A stretch of DNA of 14,695 nt from Candidatus Uhrbacteria bacterium (GTDB taxonomy: Bacteria > Patescibacteriota > Patescibacteriia > UBA9934 > GWF2-40-263): positions 1 to 14,695 of the forward strand of contig JACQSJ010000045.1 in the NCBI GenBank assembly GCA_016205995.1, read 5' to 3'. The position numbers and the translations under genes were made by a program. Shown piece by piece: positions 12,612 to 14,695 of the stretch (within the stretch, counting starts at the first letter, position 1; each line of letters starts with the position of its first letter). The notes beneath the pieces are model-generated. The model saw only the letters and a list, made by a program, of their open reading frames with translations, was not told the origin of the DNA and did not search any database.

Positions 12612-13108
12612 TTGACACACTTCTTATCTGGTTGGAGGGATTGCCGTCGGAGCTTATCGCATTTGTGCTTGCGATGATACCGGTGACCGAAACGCGACTC
12701 GCCCTGCCTGTGGCAATCTTCGTGCTTCACCTCTCCCCATGGGCGGCGTTTACATCGACCCTGTTGGGGAATCTCTTTCCCATGCCGTTCATCTTTGCAT
12801 TGTTGACGCCAGCACTCAAGATCGTTCATCAAAGGATTCCACGTCTGGATCAGTGGTTCGTAAGTTGGCGAGACACGCAAGTGAAAAAGTTTGGAGAGAG
12901 TTACTCGAAGTGGGGAGCGTTCTTCCTCTTCCTCCTTGTGGTGGCTCCGGGACCTGGGACGGGCGTGTGGACGGCGAGCGCGTTAGCCGTGATCTTCGCG
13001 ATCGACCGGCGGCTTGCCGCGATCTCGATTATCTCTGGTGCCTTCATCGGAACACTCGCGATTTTGGCCGTCACCCAGGGCGTGTTTACTGGTCTGCAAC
13101 TTCTATGA
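12608..13108 (+). CDS. PF06695 small membrane protein (annotated as putative small multidrug exporter)
   Basis: The 166-residue product is mostly hydrophobic, with roughly four or five membrane segments (about 14-28, 31-50, 52-68, 102-128 and 138-160). It carries the family's signature PVTETRLALPVAI near residue 25 and VVAPGPGTGVWTASALAVIFAI around 111-132 (COG2426/PF06695). The family name 'small multi-drug export' comes from loose similarity; I know of no firm transport assay behind it. The fold has repeats reminiscent of the DedA/SNARE-associated group, so lipid scrambling or flipping is an alternative. The ATG at 12608 is in a four-base ATGA overlap with the carboxypeptidase stop, and the next gene overlaps in the same way. 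The neighbours suggest an envelope role. Confidence 0.75.
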   Translation: MIDTLLIWLEGLPSELIAFVLAMIPVTETRLALPVAIFVLHLSPWAAFTSTLLGNLFPMPFIFALLTPALKIVHQRIPRLDQWFVSWRDTQVKKFGESYSKWGAFFLFLLVVAPGPGTGVWTASALAVIFAIDRRLAAISIISGAFIGTLAILAVTQGVFTGLQLL

Positions 13109-14271
13109 GAATCGCCATTGATGGAACAACGTTGTGTGCGCCAGACGGTTCTCGCGGAGCGGGGATCGAACATTACTCGTGGTCGATCACCAAGGCCCTT
13201 TTGCGGGAGGGGAAGGAGCATGATTTTTTTATCTCGACGCCGCCTGGTTTGAATCGCGTCCGTCGCCAAGACCTCCTGGAGACCGAGGCCCGCGTGACGC
13301 TCCTTCCTTCCTGGGGTCCGAGACTCTCATGTGTTTCTCGTCACGCCATCCTCCCGCTGCGATTTATGCTGCGGCGACCCGATGTACTCTTCTCACCCTT
13401 TGGGCAGATTCCCCTTGGTTGGCGAGGCAAGAGTGTGGTGACCGTGCACGACCTGGCGATCTACGAGCATCCAGAGTGGTTTCCTTCGCAACAGAGTTTC
13501 GCCACGCGCGTGGTTGTGCCAAAGAGTCTTGAGCGGGCGACACAGATCATCGCGGTTTCGAGCGCGACACAGCACAAGCTCCATGAGCTTATGTCGGCGA
13601 CGGATGGAAGAGTACAAGTCGTCCACGAGGGGGTGGACCTGAGCGAAGCCTATGCCGCGCTTTCGGGTGCAGAAACGAGCGTGCGATTTCCGTTTGATCG
13701 GGAGTTCGTCCTGCTCCTGGGCACGATCGAGCCGCGGAAGAATTTGCTCAATGCGTTTAGGGCGTTCCATGCGTTTCTTCAGAGTCGGCCAGAGCAGGCG
13801 TCACAGGTGCGGTTTATCGTCGCGGGAAAGAAAGGATGGCACACACGAGAAATCGAAGAAGAGCTGGTCGCGATCAACCAGGCGTGGAAGGGGGCTGAAC
13901 CAAACGGCGTGATTCAGTTTTTGGGGCCCGTGACCGAAGAGGAGAAATGGAATTTGCTCGCGCGCGCGTCGTGTCTGCTGTATCCGTCGTGGGATGAGGG
14001 GTTTGGGTTGCCGCTCTTGGAGGCGATGGCCGTAGGGACACCGGTGATTGCGTCTAATCGTGGAGCCCTTCCCGAGGTGGGAGGCGACGCGGCGGTCTAC
14101 GTCGACCCCGAAGACATTGAGGCGATGAGTTTCGCGCTCATTCAATGTCTGCTTGTCCCAGAAGGTGTTCGAGAAATCCGTGAACTCGGCATTGCTCGCG
14201 CGGCAGAGTTCAGTTGGGAACGCGCCGCGCAGGAGACGATGAAGATTTTGGAGGAAGTTGCTCGATCATAA
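13105..14271 (+). CDS. GT4 family glycosyltransferase
   Basis: The 388-residue product has the GT-B fold of family 4. The N-terminal domain starts MRIAIDGTTL with a glycine-rich GSRGAGIEHY loop. VVTVHDLAIYEHPEWFP lies at 111-127 and IIAVSSAT at 148-155. The nucleotide-sugar-binding C-terminal domain has LLLGTIEPRKN at 203-213, VAGKKGW at 239-245 and the E-x7-E pair Glu298/Glu306 in DEGFGLPLLEAMAVGTPVIAS. It would transfer a sugar from a nucleotide donor to a glycan or lipid on the cytoplasmic face; donor and acceptor are unknown. It resembles mannosyl/rhamnosyltransferases of O-antigen or exopolysaccharide clusters. The open frame extends far upstream over the preceding gene, but the ATG at 13105 sits in an ATGA overlap and begins the fold correctly. 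It is the last gene of the scpA unit, before a strong terminator. Confidence 0.88.
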   Translation: MRIAIDGTTLCAPDGSRGAGIEHYSWSITKALLREGKEHDFFISTPPGLNRVRRQDLLETEARVTLLPSWGPRLSCVSRHAILPLRFMLRRPDVLFSPFGQIPLGWRGKSVVTVHDLAIYEHPEWFPSQQSFATRVVVPKSLERATQIIAVSSATQHKLHELMSATDGRVQVVHEGVDLSEAYAALSGAETSVRFPFDREFVLLLGTIEPRKNLLNAFRAFHAFLQSRPEQASQVRFIVAGKKGWHTREIEEELVAINQAWKGAEPNGVIQFLGPVTEEEKWNLLARASCLLYPSWDEGFGLPLLEAMAVGTPVIASNRGALPEVGGDAAVYVDPEDIEAMSFALIQCLLVPEGVREIRELGIARAAEFSWERAAQETMKILEEVARS

Positions 14272-14295
14272 AACGAGGCCTGAGCCTCGTTTTAT
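14268..14295. terminator. bidirectional terminator between convergent genes
   Basis: ATAAAACGAGGC (14268-14279) and GCCTCGTTTTAT (14284-14295) form a perfect twelve-pair stem with loop CTGA. There is a TTTTAT run at the end on both strands. The stem contains the stop codon of the glycosyltransferase (14269-14271) and that of the opposite gene (14292-14294). Confidence 0.9.
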
Positions 14296-14695
14296 AGTTT
14301 CGTTTGCAAGTACGCGATGAGCACGATCTGCGCCATGATGGCGTAGTAGAGGGGCACGTCGCCGCGGCGGCGGACGAAGTAGTCGTGGAAGTAAAAATGA
14401 AGGCGGTTGAACCAGCGCAGGAGGCGCGTTTTGGTTACCTCGTAGATGCCCACCAAGAGATCAGGCAACACGCCGCCGACGATGCCCCACGAGTACGCGC
14501 GCAGGGACTCGATGTCGCGTGTGTTCGCCAGCAGCAGAACAAAGATGATGGCGATGATCGCATCGACCATCACATAGGCGATTGCCTGCTTGCGGCGACG
14601 TTTGTGCACCCTGTAGTTGTCCGCGATCCCCGTGTCTCCATGGGGGATCATGTCGATCAAGAAATGCGAAATGAAGCCGAAAATAAAAGCAAGCA
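14292..14695 (-). CDS. multipass membrane protein, metal-dependent hydrolase-like (N-terminus cut by window edge)
   Basis: The minus-strand frame is open to the window edge, so the true start lies outside; internal TTG or ATG codons near 14660-14651 are unlikely starts. The visible 133 residues include FGFISHFLIDMIPHGDTG at the N-terminal side, then membrane segments (KQAIAYVMVDAIIAIIFVLLLA and SWGIVGGVLPDLLVGIY). A histidine-rich stretch, LHFYFHDYF, comes next, then a final hydrophobic helix. The SH-x3-D-x2-PH-x-D and LPD motifs in membrane segments recall YdjM/DUF457-like putative membrane metal-dependent hydrolases, whose function is not established. The assignment is tentative. It is convergent with the glycosyltransferase and shares its terminator. 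Confidence 0.6.
   Translation of the reverse strand, partial: LAFIFGFISHFLIDMIPHGDTGIADNYRVHKRRRKQAIAYVMVDAIIAIIFVLLLANTRDIESLRAYSWGIVGGVLPDLLVGIYEVTKTRLLRWFNRLHFYFHDYFVRRRGDVPLYYAIMAQIVLIAYLQTKL

Noticed and set aside
12739..13104. N-terminal extension of the glycosyltransferase over the PF06695 gene
   Set aside because: The GT4 fold starts exactly at the ATG at 13105, and the overlapped frame is a recognisable membrane protein.
1..14695. tRNA, rRNA, complete transposon, toxin-antitoxin or defence system
   Set aside because: I looked on both strands and saw no supporting gene or structure. The MazG-like protein is a pyrophosphohydrolase and has no adjacent toxin gene.

Overview
The window is about 14.7 kb of gene-dense chromosomal DNA (estimated by eye at 55-60% G+C) from a bacterium using the standard code: TGA serves as a stop in several genes. 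The gene set suggests a Patescibacteria/CPR-like lineage. It has a DUF5671 membrane protein, short archaeal-type Asn- and Asp-tRNA synthetases, recO, scpA-scpB, very short intergenic gaps and many starts without a Shine-Dalgarno sequence. This placement is an inference from gene content, not a phylogeny. cfa, deoD and UPF0371 are less typical of that group, so another lineage is possible.

Left part (1-4502), mostly minus strand: the 5' end of cfa (cyclopropane fatty acid synthase) runs off the edge. Next is a two-gene unit of an unrecognised 145-residue protein and deoD (purine nucleoside phosphorylase). A plus-strand island holds a DoxX-like membrane protein, a short remnant that looks like the tail of a lost gene, and a MazG-like pyrophosphohydrolase. 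A C-terminally short UPF0371/DUF1846 protein and a dTMP-kinase-like P-loop kinase follow on the minus strand. The three internal minus-strand units each have an ATTGACA-N17 promoter, good ribosome binding sites and a hairpin-plus-T terminator.

Middle part (4523-10325), plus strand: a DUF5671 protein fused to a pilin-like (GspG-like) C-terminal domain, then recO, asnS, an exported all-beta (possibly propeller) protein, and aspS. Two palindromic elements sit here. One, bounded by TGTCATTGCGAGG, lies in the asnS leader. The other, bounded by TGGGGTCAGGTC, lies between the exported protein and aspS. aspS ends in a strong terminator.

Right part (10345-14271), plus strand: scpA, scpB, an S11 D-Ala-D-Ala carboxypeptidase, a PF06695 small membrane protein and a GT4 glycosyltransferase. 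scpA and scpB are 2 bp apart and the other joints are ATGA overlaps. This looks like one transcription unit tying chromosome condensation to envelope building. It ends at a hairpin shared with a convergent, edge-truncated membrane protein gene. Candidate -10 boxes place the transcription start at or within a few bases of the start codon for the DUF5671 gene, aspS and scpA, suggesting leaderless mRNAs.

I did not find a CRISPR array, tRNA, rRNA, complete transposon or clear new defence system. The best leads are the two palindromic repeats, the leaderless/Shine-Dalgarno split between strands, the AspRS specificity residues and the DUF5671-pilin-like fusion.
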